Origin: Roseobacter sinensis | Lineage (GTDB): Bacteria; Pseudomonadota; Alphaproteobacteria; Rhodobacterales; Rhodobacteraceae | Length of the DNA: 64,000 bases | Assembly (NCBI RefSeq): GCF_025755255.1 | Contig: NZ_JALIEB010000001.1 | Location: 62,001-126,000, forward strand | Reading direction: 5' to 3' | Part shown: in pieces, positions 8,617 through 18,104 of the stretch | How the letters are laid out: every line of letters begins with the position of its first letter | Position numbering within the stretch: position 1 is the first letter of the stretch | Notes under the pieces: model-generated | Told to the model about the DNA's origin: nothing | Databases searched by the model: none | What the model saw: the letters and a program-made list of their open reading frames with translations, nothing else | Position numbers and translations under genes: made by a program

Positions 8617-9513
8617 ATGTACACGATTGCAGCGCTCTATCATTTCACCCGGCTTGCGGACCCCGCCGCGCTCAAACCCACACTGCTCGCGCTCTGCACC
8701 GCGCAAGAAGTGCGCGGCACGCTGTTGCTTGCCCAGGAAGGGATCAACGGCACGATTGCAGGTCCGCGTGCGGGCATCGATGCGGTGATCGCGCATCTGA
8801 AGGCCCTGCCCGGGTGTGCCGATCTGGAGTGGAAGGAGGCGGTCAGCGACCATCCGCCCTTCGGCAGGATGAAGGTGCGGCTCAAGCGCGAGATCGTGAC
8901 CATGGGCCAGCCGGATGTCGACCCCCGCGCGCGCGTCGGACACTATGTCGAGCCGAAAGAGTGGAATGCCCTTATCTCGGCGCCGGACGTGGCGGTCATC
9001 GATACGCGCAACGACTATGAGGTGGCCATCGGCACCTTCGAAGGCGCCATTGATCCCCAGACCGAGAGCTTTGGCGAGTTCCCCGCCTGGTGGGAGGCCA
9101 ACAAGGACCGGTTTGCGGGCAAGAAAGTCGCGATGTTCTGCACCGGCGGCATCCGCTGCGAGAAATCCACAAACTACCTGCTGGGTCAGGGGGTGCAGGA
9201 GGTCTACCACCTCAAGGGTGGCATTCTGAAGTATCTCGAAGAGGTGCCGGAGGCCGAGAGCACGTGGAACGGCGCCTGTTTTGTCTTCGACAACCGTGTC
9301 AGCGTCGAACATGGGCTGCGCGAAGGCCCTCACATGCTCTGCCACGGCTGTCGGCGCCCGATCCTGCCCGAGGACACCCAGCGCCCCGAGTATGAGGCGG
9401 GCGTCAGCTGCCATCGGTGCATCGCGGAAACAACAGAGGCCGACAAGGAGCGGTTTCGCGAACGGCAAAAGCAGATGAACCTGGCAAGGGTCCGTGAAGC
9501 GTCTGCGCGTTAG
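8617..9513 (+). CDS. trhO: tRNA uridine(34) hydroxylase, rhodanese domain
   Basis: A 298-residue member of the TrhO/YceA family, which hydroxylates wobble uridine 34 in certain tRNAs using oxygen and rhodanese chemistry. The N-terminal acylphosphatase-like domain is followed by a rhodanese domain with CTGGIRCEKS (Cys175 and Cys181) and a C-terminal Cys-rich segment (CHGCRRP, CHRC). The ATG at 8617 gives the typical MYTIAALYHF start; the longer open frame upstream is antisense to pncA. The stop overlaps that of the convergent MFS gene by 4 bp. Confidence 0.93.
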   Translation: MYTIAALYHFTRLADPAALKPTLLALCTAQEVRGTLLLAQEGINGTIAGPRAGIDAVIAHLKALPGCADLEWKEAVSDHPPFGRMKVRLKREIVTMGQPDVDPRARVGHYVEPKEWNALISAPDVAVIDTRNDYEVAIGTFEGAIDPQTESFGEFPAWWEANKDRFAGKKVAMFCTGGIRCEKSTNYLLGQGVQEVYHLKGGILKYLEEVPEAESTWNGACFVFDNRVSVEHGLREGPHMLCHGCRRPILPEDTQRPEYEAGVSCHRCIAETTEADKERFRERQKQMNLARVREASAR

Positions 9514-10727
9514 GCCGGAACCACCTCGCGTGTCCGCGGGCCGCTGCGCGACAGGAGCCAGAGCATGATCACGATGTTCAGCCCGTTCCAGAGGATGCCG
9601 TTCACGAAGGCGAGCTGATACGATCCGCTGACGTCATAGATCCACCCCGACATCCAGCCGCCGAGCGCCATGCCCATGATCGTCGCCATCATCACGAAGC
9701 CCACACGCGCACCGGCCTCCCGCGCGGGCATATACTCCCGCACGATCAGCGCATAGCTCGGCACGATGCCGCCCTGGCTGAGCCCGAAGATCAGGCTGAC
9801 CACATAGAGCGAAACCAGCGCGTCAGACGGCAGATAGAGAAACAGCGCAAGACATTGCAGCGCCGAGCCAATGAGCAGCGTCCTGACCCCGCCCAACTGG
9901 TCGGCAAGCAGCCCCGAGACGATTCGCGACGCAACGCCGCCCAGCAGCATCAGGGCCAGCATCTCCGCACCCACTGCCGGGCCATAGCCGAGATCGACGC
10001 AATAGGCGACGATATGCACCTGCGGCATCGACATCGCGACACAGCAGCCGATCCCCGCGAGACCGAGGAGATACTGAAGCGCCCGCGGTGAGAGCCCGGC
10101 GCTCCGGGCCTTGCGCAGCGAAAGTGTCTGCGCCGCCGCCTGTGCCTCCTCCGGCAGGCGGCGGCGCAAGGCGAGGGACAGAGGGATCACGCCCACCAGG
10201 GTCACGACCGCCATGAAAAGATAGACGCTGCGCCATCCTGCCTGCTCCAGCATCCCTGCAAGGACCAAAGGCCAGAAGGCGCCGGAGAGGTAGTTGCCGC
10301 TGGCCACCAGGGCCACCGCGATGCCGCGCCGCCGCACAAACCAATGCGATATGTCCGCGATCAGCGGCCCGAAGCCGACCGCAGAGGCAAAGCCGACAAG
10401 CAGTTGTGCCAGCGACAGCGCCGCGATGGACTGGCTGAGCGTGGCCAGACCGAAGCCCGCCGCGACGCCTATGGCCGCGGCGATCAGCGACACGGTCACA
10501 CCAAAACGGTCGACAGCCTTGCCGATGGCAAAGTTGCCGACGGCAAACCCGATCATGGTCAACGTGTAGGGCATCGATGCGTCGGCGCGGCTCGTGCCGA
10601 ACTCCGCCTCGACCGCCGGCAGGATCACGATGATCGCCCACATGCCGACATTGACGATCACGGCGATCGCGAGTGTCAGTACGAGACGGACCCAAGAATA
10701 CGAGCTGTCAGTGATCGTCGCGGACAT
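9510..10727 (-). CDS. MFS transporter
   Basis: A 405-residue polytopic protein with about 12 hydrophobic segments and a central cytoplasmic loop (RRRLPEEAQ, near residue 185), the usual layout of major facilitator superfamily permeases. A conserved loop resembling GKAVDRFG follows segment 2. The substrate cannot be read from the sequence. The gene stands alone, with its 5' end facing the motB promoter. Confidence 0.85.
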   Translation of the reverse strand: MSATITDSSYSWVRLVLTLAIAVIVNVGMWAIIVILPAVEAEFGTSRADASMPYTLTMIGFAVGNFAIGKAVDRFGVTVSLIAAAIGVAAGFGLATLSQSIAALSLAQLLVGFASAVGFGPLIADISHWFVRRRGIAVALVASGNYLSGAFWPLVLAGMLEQAGWRSVYLFMAVVTLVGVIPLSLALRRRLPEEAQAAAQTLSLRKARSAGLSPRALQYLLGLAGIGCCVAMSMPQVHIVAYCVDLGYGPAVGAEMLALMLLGGVASRIVSGLLADQLGGVRTLLIGSALQCLALFLYLPSDALVSLYVVSLIFGLSQGGIVPSYALIVREYMPAREAGARVGFVMMATIMGMALGGWMSGWIYDVSGSYQLAFVNGILWNGLNIVIMLWLLSRSGPRTREVVPA

Positions 10728-10785
10728 TCAAGCCTCCTGCGCCGGTATCTGCGCAAAGCGGGGGCTTGGTGACAAGGCAGAAAAA

Positions 10786-10805
10786 CTAAGCCTCCATTAA
10801 GGAGG
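10786..10805 (+). promoter_or_regulatory. CtrA-like box and short hairpin upstream of motB
   Basis: CTAA-GCCTCCA-TTAAG (10786-10801) matches the CtrA layout of two TTAA-type half sites 7 bases apart and lies 60 bases before the motB start. It overlaps a perfect inverted repeat CCTCC-ATTAA-GGAGG (10791-10805). Three similar boxes occur at other flagellar operons in this window. Confidence 0.5.
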
Positions 10806-10860
10806 TGGAAAGACCTTTCGCGGTATCACTCTGCCTGGGTGAATACGAGAGTGGTGAGTT

Positions 10861-11694
10861 ATGGCTGCGCAGAGCAATCTGGCACCAGTCATCATCAAGC
10901 GTAAGAAGGTCATCGCCGGCGGCCACCATGGTGGCGCCTGGAAGGTCGCATATGCGGACTTCGTGACAGCGATGATGGCCTTCTTCATGATGATGTGGCT
11001 GTTGAATGCGACGACCGAACAGCAACGGCAGGGGTTGGCGGATTACTTCGCGCCGACCATCCCGGTGAATCGCGTCTCGGGCGGCGGCGATGGCGCGTTC
11101 GGTGGCGAGAGCATCTTTTCGGAAGAAACGCTCCCGCAGAACGGTCTTGGGGCGACCACGCAATACGCCGCGCAACAGCAACAGCAACGGGGCGACAGCG
11201 GCACGGCCACGGATGATGGTGCGCAGGACGCGACCAATGAAGAGCTTGAAGAGATCATTGCCGAGCTCACCGCGCTTGGCGGCGAAAGCACCGTGATGAA
11301 AAACGCGTTGCAGCATATCGTGACCCGGATCACCGATGAAGGTCTGGTGATCGAACTCTTCGCTCTCGATGGGCTGCCGCTCTTTGTCGAAGGCACTGAT
11401 CGGCCCACCGAGTTGATGGAGACACTGGTAGAGATGGTCGCGAGCGTCAGTCAGGCGGTCACCAATGACATCGCCATTGGCGGGCACGTGCGCGCGGCCC
11501 CCATCGTTCTGGCCAGCAATCCGGTTTGGGACAAGTCAACCGATCGCGCCACACGCACGCGGCTCATGCTGGAGCAGAATGGGCTGGCAACCGAGCGCAT
11601 GCAGCGCGTGACCGGACATGCCGACCGCGAGCCGGTGCACCGCAATCCGATGGCAACGCGCAACAATAGGGTGGAGATCGTGTTACTGCGGTGA
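10861..11694 (+). CDS. motB: Flagellar stator protein MotB
   Basis: A 277-residue stator subunit. A basic cytoplasmic N-terminus is followed by a single membrane helix (YADFVTAMMAFFMMMWLL, about residues 31-48) whose Asp33 corresponds to the proton-accepting Asp of MotB. A linker rich in Gln, Gly and Asp comes next, and the C-terminal OmpA-like domain (about 130-277; GGHVRAAP, NNRVEIVL) binds peptidoglycan. It opens the plus-strand operon with flgE, flgK, flgL and flgI. Its partner motA lies 14 kb away on the other strand. Confidence 0.95.
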   Translation: MAAQSNLAPVIIKRKKVIAGGHHGGAWKVAYADFVTAMMAFFMMMWLLNATTEQQRQGLADYFAPTIPVNRVSGGGDGAFGGESIFSEETLPQNGLGATTQYAAQQQQQRGDSGTATDDGAQDATNEELEEIIAELTALGGESTVMKNALQHIVTRITDEGLVIELFALDGLPLFVEGTDRPTELMETLVEMVASVSQAVTNDIAIGGHVRAAPIVLASNPVWDKSTDRATRTRLMLEQNGLATERMQRVTGHADREPVHRNPMATRNNRVEIVLLR

Positions 11695-11725
11695 ATTGTG
11701 GCCGAAATAGGGCGCATTTTATATG

Positions 11726-11741
11726 TTAGCGCGGTGTTAAG
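11726..11741 (+). promoter_or_regulatory. CtrA-like box upstream of flgE
   Basis: TTAG-CGCGGTG-TTAAG lies 54 bases before the flgE ATG. Half-site spacing and distance to the start codon closely match the boxes before motB and fliF. Confidence 0.5.
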
Positions 11742-11794
11742 CCGGGGCCTTTATCTGGGTGGTCAATGGATGATCACATCAGAAAGGCGTGCCC

Positions 11795-13132
11795 ATGACA
11801 ATTTCATCGTCGCTCAATGCAGGTGTTGCAGGCTTGCAAACAAATGCTCAGCGGTTGGCGTCCATTTCGGACAACATCTCCAATGCGTCGACATTTGGTT
11901 ACAAGCGGGTGGAGACAGATTTCGAATCCATGGTCCTGTCATCTGGCGGCGGTTCCTATGCCGCTGGCGGCGTGCGCGCCAGTTCGCAGCGGCTGATTGA
12001 TCAGCGCGGCACATTGATCACGACCTCCAACCCGACCGATCTTGCGGTTCGGGGTCGGGGCATGCTGCCGGTCGCGCAGGCCGCGCAGGTTCAAACCGCA
12101 GGTGCTGACGCGCCGATGTTCCTGACAACGACCGGATCGTTCCGCACCGACGCCGAGGGCTATCTGACTTCTCGTTCCGGCCTGGTGTTGATGGGGATCC
12201 CCGCGGCCGCCGACGGCACGATCCCACCGTTTCCCCGGGACACTGCCGATGGGCTTGAACCGATCCGGATCAACACCGGTCAGCTTGCAGGCAACCCGAC
12301 ACTGAACATGAGCCTGGGGATCAACCTCCCCGCGACCGAGACGGAGTTCGGTGCAGCAGCACTGACCGAGCAGCTCTCTGTTGAATACTTCGACAACCTG
12401 GGCACATCGCAGAGCATCAGCATCACGTTCACGCCGACGGCTCCCGCGACCGCCACGGACCCTGCCACGAATGAATGGACAATGGTGATGACCGACTCCG
12501 CCCAAGCCGGAGCCGAAATCGGTCGCTACACACTGACCTTCACTGACGCGCGCACCGCCGGCGGCACTTTGGCCACGGTCACGCCCGTGGCCATTCCTGC
12601 AGGCCCAAATGCAGGCCCCAGCCCGGCCTATAACACCACGACGGGCCTGATCGACGTGAACGTTGCCGCAGGGCCGATTTCTGTTGATATCGGCGCGATC
12701 GGCGACACCGAGGGGCTGTCGCAGCTCTCTTACAGCTTCGCACCTGTTTCCGTGACCAAAGACGGCTCCGCCATCGGCAACTTCATCGGGCTTGATGTTG
12801 ATGCCAACGGCTTTGTTCGGGCCAGCTTTGACACCGGCGAGATCCGCACGGTCTACCAGATCCCGCTGATCAATGTTGCAAACCCGAACGGCCTTCAGGC
12901 GTTCGACAGCCAGACCTATCTGCCGTCCCGCGAGAGCGGCGCCTTCTTCCTCTGGGATGCCGGGGATGGTCCAACCGGTGACATCGTATCCTTTGCCCGG
13001 GAGGAATCGACAACCGACGTGGCCGGTGAGTTGACCGACATGATCAAGACTCAGCGGGCCTATTCGTCGAGTGCAAAGGTGATCCAGACCGTGGATGAGA
13101 TGTTGCAGGAAACAACCAACATCAAGCGATAG
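11795..13132 (+). CDS. flgE: Flagellar hook protein FlgE
   Basis: The 445-residue hook subunit. The N-terminal rod/hook family motif (LNAGVAGLQTNAQRLASISDNISN) and the C-terminal helical motif (ITDMIKTQRAYSSSAKVIQTVDEML in character) bracket a large variable domain. The ATG at 11795 follows AGAAAGG with 7-base spacing; the GTG 6 bp upstream is less likely. It is exported without a cleavable signal and assembles on the rod under FlgD. flgK follows after 42 bp. Confidence 0.95.
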   Translation: MTISSSLNAGVAGLQTNAQRLASISDNISNASTFGYKRVETDFESMVLSSGGGSYAAGGVRASSQRLIDQRGTLITTSNPTDLAVRGRGMLPVAQAAQVQTAGADAPMFLTTTGSFRTDAEGYLTSRSGLVLMGIPAAADGTIPPFPRDTADGLEPIRINTGQLAGNPTLNMSLGINLPATETEFGAAALTEQLSVEYFDNLGTSQSISITFTPTAPATATDPATNEWTMVMTDSAQAGAEIGRYTLTFTDARTAGGTLATVTPVAIPAGPNAGPSPAYNTTTGLIDVNVAAGPISVDIGAIGDTEGLSQLSYSFAPVSVTKDGSAIGNFIGLDVDANGFVRASFDTGEIRTVYQIPLINVANPNGLQAFDSQTYLPSRESGAFFLWDAGDGPTGDIVSFAREESTTDVAGELTDMIKTQRAYSSSAKVIQTVDEMLQETTNIKR

Positions 13133-13174
13133 GACGCGCCTCGTTGCTCCTGAGTTAACAAGTGAGGGCCTGAC

Positions 13175-14620
13175 ATGACGATCACATCTGCACTGTCGAA
13201 TGCCATGACCGGTTTGCGCGCAGCAGGGCGCAATTCCGAGACAATTTCGGCCAACATCGCCAACGCGATGACACCGGGCTATGGGGTACGCTCCGTCGAC
13301 CTGTCGTCATCGCAGATTGGCGGGGTGAAAATCGATGGGATCAGCCGAAACGTCAACCCTGCCCTCCTGGTAGATCGCGGCCTTGCTGAGGCCGCGTTCA
13401 ACAATGCAAGTGATCGGACCCAATTCCTCACCAACTATGAGGACTTCCTCGGCATTCCGGACGATCCCGACTCACTGTCGGCAAGGATCGCCCAATTCGA
13501 AAGCGATTTGGTCACCGCGGCCAGCCGCCCGGATGCGCCCGAGCGGCTTGATGCCACGGTGAATGCGGCGCGCGATCTGGCCACCCTGATCTCATCCGCC
13601 TCTCGAGACATTCAAGAGGCCCGCAGCGAGGCTGACCGGAGCATCGACTTCCAGATCAAGCAGCTCAATACCGCTCTGACAAGCGTTCAGGAAATCAATC
13701 GTCAAATCACGAAAACGATGGCCTTGGGTGGCGACACATCCGCGCTGCAGGACAACCGGCAGGCCCTGGTCGACGAAATCAGCGGCATCGTCCCGGTTCG
13801 CCAAATCGCCCGGGAGAACGGCCAGATTGCGCTCTATTCGACCGGTGGCGCCATCCTCCTCGATGGCGGCGTAGCGGAAATCGAATTCAGCCCAGTCAAC
13901 CAGGTCACGCCTTACATGACCCTCGCAGGGGGGCAATTGTCGGGCCTGACAGTGGACGGTTATCCGGTCCAAACCAGCAGCGGACGTGGCGCGCTGGGTG
14001 GGGGATCTCTTGGTGCTCAATTCGAGATCAGGGATGAATTGGGGGTCGAGGCTCAGACCCAACTTGATGCGCTTGCGCGCGATTTGATCGAGCGGTTCCA
14101 GGATCCCGCTGTGGATCCGACCCTGGCCCCAGGTGACCCGGGAATCTTCACGGATACCGGCATTGCATTCGACCCGTTGAATGAGGTCGGCATCTCCGAG
14201 CGGCTGACTATCAACGCGGCCATAGATGATCGGCAAGGGGGAGAGTCCTGGCGCTTGCGAGATGGTCTGAATGCCGTGGCACCCGGGGACGTCGGGGACT
14301 CTCGGCTGCTCCAGGCTCTGTCCGGTGCACTCACGGCACAGCGGGTCCCGGCGTCCGGTGATTTCGGCACGGGTGCCTTCTCGATGATCAATCTGGCCTC
14401 GACCTTGACGTCGCAATTGGGCGCTGATCGGGCGCAGGCCGAACAGACCCAGACGTTCACATCAACCCAGTTCAAAGAACTGACCCAGTTGGTCCTGGCC
14501 GAAGGCGTCGACACGGATCAAGAGCTTCAGAAGCTGCTTTTGGTGGAACAAACCTATGCTGCAAATGCTCGCATGATCCAGGCCGCCGACGAAATGATGC
14601 AAACGATTTTGAGGATCTAA
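13175..14620 (+). CDS. flgK: Flagellar hook-associated protein 1 (FlgK)
   Basis: A 481-residue hook-filament junction protein. It has the N-terminal family motif (AGRNSETISANIANAMTPGYG) and a C-terminal heptad-rich end (LLLVEQTYAANARMIQAADEMMQTIL) needed for axial packing. It is shorter than E. coli FlgK (about 547), through a reduced middle domain, as is usual in this group. GAGGG lies 6 bases before the ATG. flgL begins 3 bp after its stop. Confidence 0.94.
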   Translation: MTITSALSNAMTGLRAAGRNSETISANIANAMTPGYGVRSVDLSSSQIGGVKIDGISRNVNPALLVDRGLAEAAFNNASDRTQFLTNYEDFLGIPDDPDSLSARIAQFESDLVTAASRPDAPERLDATVNAARDLATLISSASRDIQEARSEADRSIDFQIKQLNTALTSVQEINRQITKTMALGGDTSALQDNRQALVDEISGIVPVRQIARENGQIALYSTGGAILLDGGVAEIEFSPVNQVTPYMTLAGGQLSGLTVDGYPVQTSSGRGALGGGSLGAQFEIRDELGVEAQTQLDALARDLIERFQDPAVDPTLAPGDPGIFTDTGIAFDPLNEVGISERLTINAAIDDRQGGESWRLRDGLNAVAPGDVGDSRLLQALSGALTAQRVPASGDFGTGAFSMINLASTLTSQLGADRAQAEQTQTFTSTQFKELTQLVLAEGVDTDQELQKLLLVEQTYAANARMIQAADEMMQTILRI

Positions 14621-14623
14621 GCC

Positions 14624-15628
14624 ATGAAATCCACATCCCTCGGTGATCTTGCGCAATCCTTCATGCTTCAACGCCGCAGCGTTGCATTGCGGCAGGATTT
14701 GACCCGCCTGACTGACGAGCTTTCCAGCGGAAAGGTCGCCGATGTTCGGCAGGTTCTTTCAGGCAACCACAATTATCTGACCGGCCTCGAGCGCTCGCTC
14801 GAAGTGCTCCAAGGATATTCGGTCGCAACGACCGAAGCCGAGTATCTGACCGGTGCGATGCAGGACTCGTTGGAGCGTGTTCAGGACTCCGGGAGTCAAT
14901 TGGGAATTGACTTGCTCTTGGCAAGCGGTGGGCCCTTGGGCGTCGTATCTGGGAACCAAGCCGAAAACGCGATGAGCCAACTGGAGGGCATCATCAACGC
15001 GCTGAACGACGATATCGCGGGCCGCAGCCTTTTTGCGGGCACTGCGACTGACGGCGCTCCTCTGCCGGACGCACAGACCTTGGTCGGATTGGTCCGCACA
15101 GCCATCGCAGGACAGCCCACACCGGCAGACGCGCTCGCTGCGGCCGAAACTTGGTTCAATAACCCTGCCGGCTTCGATGCCTTGGCTTACTCGGGCTCGA
15201 CGACAGCGCTCGCACCCTTTGCGCTCTCTGATACTGAAAGGGTCTCGCTCGATATCAGAGCTGACAACGATGCGCTCAAGGATCTGCTGAAGCATGTCAC
15301 GGTTGCGGCACTTGGCGATGATCCAGCACTCGGTTTTGATGTGGAAGAGCAGGCTGAGCTCTATGGCCTCACCGGGATCGGTCTGCAATCCAATCAAGAC
15401 CAGTTGACCAGCCTGCGCGCCAGTATCGGTTTTGTGCAAGAACGGATCGAGATGATCGCAGCGAGAAACCAGGCCGAGGAAACAAGCATGGAGTTTGCGC
15501 GCAATGCGCTGCTGGCTGCTGATCCGTTCGAAACCGCAACAGAGCTGGAAAGCGTGCAGTTTCATCTGCAAAGCCTGTACTCGGTCACAGTACGCAGCTC
15601 GCAACTCAATCTGGTGAACTTCCTATGA
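14624..15628 (+). CDS. flgL: Flagellar hook-associated protein 3 (FlgL)
   Basis: A 334-residue, flagellin-like junction protein that sits between FlgK and the filament. It has the N-terminal coiled-coil (LRQDLTRLTDELSSGKVADV) and a C-terminal helix (LQSLYSVTVRSSQLNLVNFL), with a small domain between. The frame overlaps flgI in an ATGA junction (15625-15628), so the two are translationally coupled. Confidence 0.92.
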   Translation: MKSTSLGDLAQSFMLQRRSVALRQDLTRLTDELSSGKVADVRQVLSGNHNYLTGLERSLEVLQGYSVATTEAEYLTGAMQDSLERVQDSGSQLGIDLLLASGGPLGVVSGNQAENAMSQLEGIINALNDDIAGRSLFAGTATDGAPLPDAQTLVGLVRTAIAGQPTPADALAAAETWFNNPAGFDALAYSGSTTALAPFALSDTERVSLDIRADNDALKDLLKHVTVAALGDDPALGFDVEEQAELYGLTGIGLQSNQDQLTSLRASIGFVQERIEMIAARNQAEETSMEFARNALLAADPFETATELESVQFHLQSLYSVTVRSSQLNLVNFL

Positions 15629-16728
15629 GATCTTTTCTTGCCGCTATTGTCACGGTCCTCCTGAGCGTTTCGGTCGCGAGCGGAGGGCCAGTGCGGATCA
15701 AAGATCTTGTCGAGTTCGATGGGGTTCGCGGAAACGATCTGGTCGGGTACGGCCTTGTGGTCGGTCTGAACGGTACAGGGGACGGTTTGCGAAACTCGCC
15801 GTTCACCGAAGATATCATGTCGAACATCCTCGAACGCCTTGGTGTCAATGTCACGGGCGAGCAATTTCGACCTCAAAACGTCGCTGCCGTTCTGGTAACG
15901 GCGGCGTTACCGCCCTTCGCGCGTGGCGGAAGCCAGATCGACGTTACGGTGTCTGCCATCGGCGATGCAGACAGCCTGCTGGGCGGAACTTTGATCATGA
16001 CACCACTGAATGCGGCAGACGGGCAGATTTACGCTGTCGCTCAAGGAACAATCATTGCAGGCGGAGCGGTGGCTGAAGGCGACGGGGCGAATGTCACCCA
16101 AGGCGTACCAACGGCTGGGGTCATCCCTTCCGGCGCACGCGTTGAACGGGAAATTGAGTTTGATCTCTCGAGCCTGACAAACATGAGATTAGCACTTCGG
16201 GACGCTGATTTCACCACCGCGGCGCGGATCGAAGAGGCCATCAACTTAGATTTCGGTCGCCCTGTGGCGTTCATGTTGGACTCCGGGACCGTGCAGTTGG
16301 ATATTCCGCAGACGAGAATGGCGTCGGTGGCGCATGCCCTTGGTCGCATCGAAAACATCCCAGTTCTGCCTGAGCGTAAGGCACGTGTCGTTGTCGATCA
16401 GCGGTCCGGAACCATCGTGATGGGCGAGGATGTTCGGATATCTCGCGTCGCAGTATCGCAAGGGAACCTGACGCTTCGAATACAAGAGGCGCCGATTGCG
16501 GTGCAGCCAAACCCCTTCTCCGAGGGTGAGACGGTGGTGGTGCCGCGGACAAATGCCGAGATCGAGGAGGAGCCTGGTATAGGTCTTGCGGAAATCCCGA
16601 CAGGTACGTCCCTCTCCGAAGTCATTGCAGGGCTCAATGCACTGGGCGTCGCGCCTCGAGACATGATCGATATTTTGAAAAGCATAAAAGCTGCCGGCGC
16701 TCTGCATGCGGAGTTTATTGTCCGCTAA
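15625..16728 (+). CDS. flgI: Flagellar P-ring protein FlgI
   Basis: A 367-residue periplasmic protein with a signal peptide (residues 1-20, ending near SVASGG) and the highly conserved N-terminal segment VRIKDLVEFDGVRGNDLVGYGLVVGLNGTGDG, here broken by no gaps in frame. It polymerises around the rod in the peptidoglycan layer, with help from FlgA. It is the last gene of the motB operon; about 950 bp without a gene follow. Confidence 0.97.
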   Translation: MRSFLAAIVTVLLSVSVASGGPVRIKDLVEFDGVRGNDLVGYGLVVGLNGTGDGLRNSPFTEDIMSNILERLGVNVTGEQFRPQNVAAVLVTAALPPFARGGSQIDVTVSAIGDADSLLGGTLIMTPLNAADGQIYAVAQGTIIAGGAVAEGDGANVTQGVPTAGVIPSGARVEREIEFDLSSLTNMRLALRDADFTTAARIEEAINLDFGRPVAFMLDSGTVQLDIPQTRMASVAHALGRIENIPVLPERKARVVVDQRSGTIVMGEDVRISRVAVSQGNLTLRIQEAPIAVQPNPFSEGETVVVPRTNAEIEEEPGIGLAEIPTGTSLSEVIAGLNALGVAPRDMIDILKSIKAAGALHAEFIVR

Positions 16729-17681
16729 TCAACTCCATTTATGATCATTTCGCTCAAGATACGCTGTGACAAGCAAAGATGACGGTACGCAGTGGAGCTG
16801 TTTCATCGAGCATCTTTGCTGGTGGCGGTGCCTACCGCGCGAAGCCAGATTTGGCTGCAAAGTTCCACCTTGATCGTATCGTCGGCGAGGTCTGGAGCGG
16901 CCGCTGGTTTTCGAAAGTTTTCGTTGGACGTAGTCTTTGACTTAACCCATTTGTGGTTGGACAACTTCACTCATCGCTCTCGACAACGGCATCGCCGGAG
17001 TAAGAGTTCGATCCGTGGGCACAGCTTAAACCTCTGCTTGGCCTAAAGTCGTGACCTTTGCAATCATGTCTTTCTTTGTGCGGCTATGGTGAGCGCATAA
17101 CGAAAAATGAGGACTTTTTCGATGATGGGAGCCAGGTGAAGATCTGAAGTAGTTTGATCACTCAGCGGCCGGCACCGAAACTACTGGTTTGTTCAATCGT
17201 TACAGTGTGAGCCAAGGGAGCGTGGGTCGTCGGCCTCCTCCAAGACCACGTCGAAACATAGTGACCTGCTCGCGGAGGGCTGGGATGCTGGCTCGAGCAC
17301 GCCTGACTTTTCTCATCTGAGCTTCTCTGGTGGCATGGATAACACCGACAAGCCGGACCCGCAGGGTGCGTCAAAACGCAACTTATCTTCTCATGGCCAG
17401 ATCGTCGCTAGTCCGTCGTGCTGAAATCCTCAGTCTGGAATGAAGATTCGGCCGAAGGCGTTCTCAAGAGCCTCCGGTGATTGATCTTCAATCCCAAAAG
17501 ATAGGATACGCCCGCGAGACCGAAAACAAGCCGCATGTCGCGGCCTGCAGACCTCTTTCGTTCGCAGAAAGAGACTTACTCAACGACGATGTCACGCCCG
17601 GTCGATCCGGAACAATGGGGCAAGCCCCTTTGGCAAGCCTGCCGCATCGATTTCTTCGCGCGACCAAAAGCCAGATTCTGG
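16729..17681. other. Gene-free stretch between convergent flagellar operons
   Basis: This 953-bp stretch between flgI and the fliJ-like gene has lower GC than its flanks and many stops in all frames. The open frames present (16779-16940, 16792-17046, 17477-17695 plus; 17162-17374 minus) are short, overlapping and unrecognisable. It most resembles decayed sequence, perhaps of a former insertion. Confidence 0.5.
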
Positions 17682-18104
17682 TCAAGACTTGTTGAGTTCA
17701 TTCCCAAACAAAGACATGTCGATTGCGGTTTCGAGATCGACCTTGCGAGCCCCCTCGAGCTGTCGTTGTAAGATCGTTTTCACGATTTCTTCGCTGGCAA
17801 GGACCTTGCCATAAGCTTGTTTGACCTGACGGATGTGCTGGTCTTTCTCTGCGAGGATAAGCGCAAGCTTCATATTCAAAGCTCTTTTGCTTTTACCCAG
17901 CCACGCGTTCCAGATCACATCGGCTCCTATCGATTTCATCGTAGGGTTCGCAGACTGCTCCGCCGATTTGGCCTGTGCCTCGAGCTTTGCGAGATCAGCT
18001 CTGATCGCATTCTCCCGCTGCAGAAGCGTTTGAAAGAGCTGCTGTCGGGCGCGATACCGGGCATCCGCCAACGCATGCAAGGTCTTGGCCTCTTCGAGAC
18101 GCAT
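17682..18104 (-). CDS. FliJ-like coiled-coil protein (candidate export chaperone)
   Basis: A 140-residue, strongly helical, charge-rich protein with no signal or membrane segment. Length, coiled-coil character and position as the last gene of an export-gate operon (flhA-fliR-flhB) suggest a FliJ-type stalk, which links the FliI ATPase to the export gate. No FliJ sequence signature can be read directly, so it could be another coiled-coil export factor. Its ATG overlaps the flhB stop by one base (TGATG), indicating coupling. Confidence 0.5.
   Translation of the reverse strand: MRLEEAKTLHALADARYRARQQLFQTLLQRENAIRADLAKLEAQAKSAEQSANPTMKSIGADVIWNAWLGKSKRALNMKLALILAEKDQHIRQVKQAYGKVLASEEIVKTILQRQLEGARKVDLETAIDMSLFGNELNKS

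Noticed and set aside
7846-9513. trhO read as a 555-residue protein
   Set aside because: The first 257 codons are antisense to pncA; the family start is at 8617.
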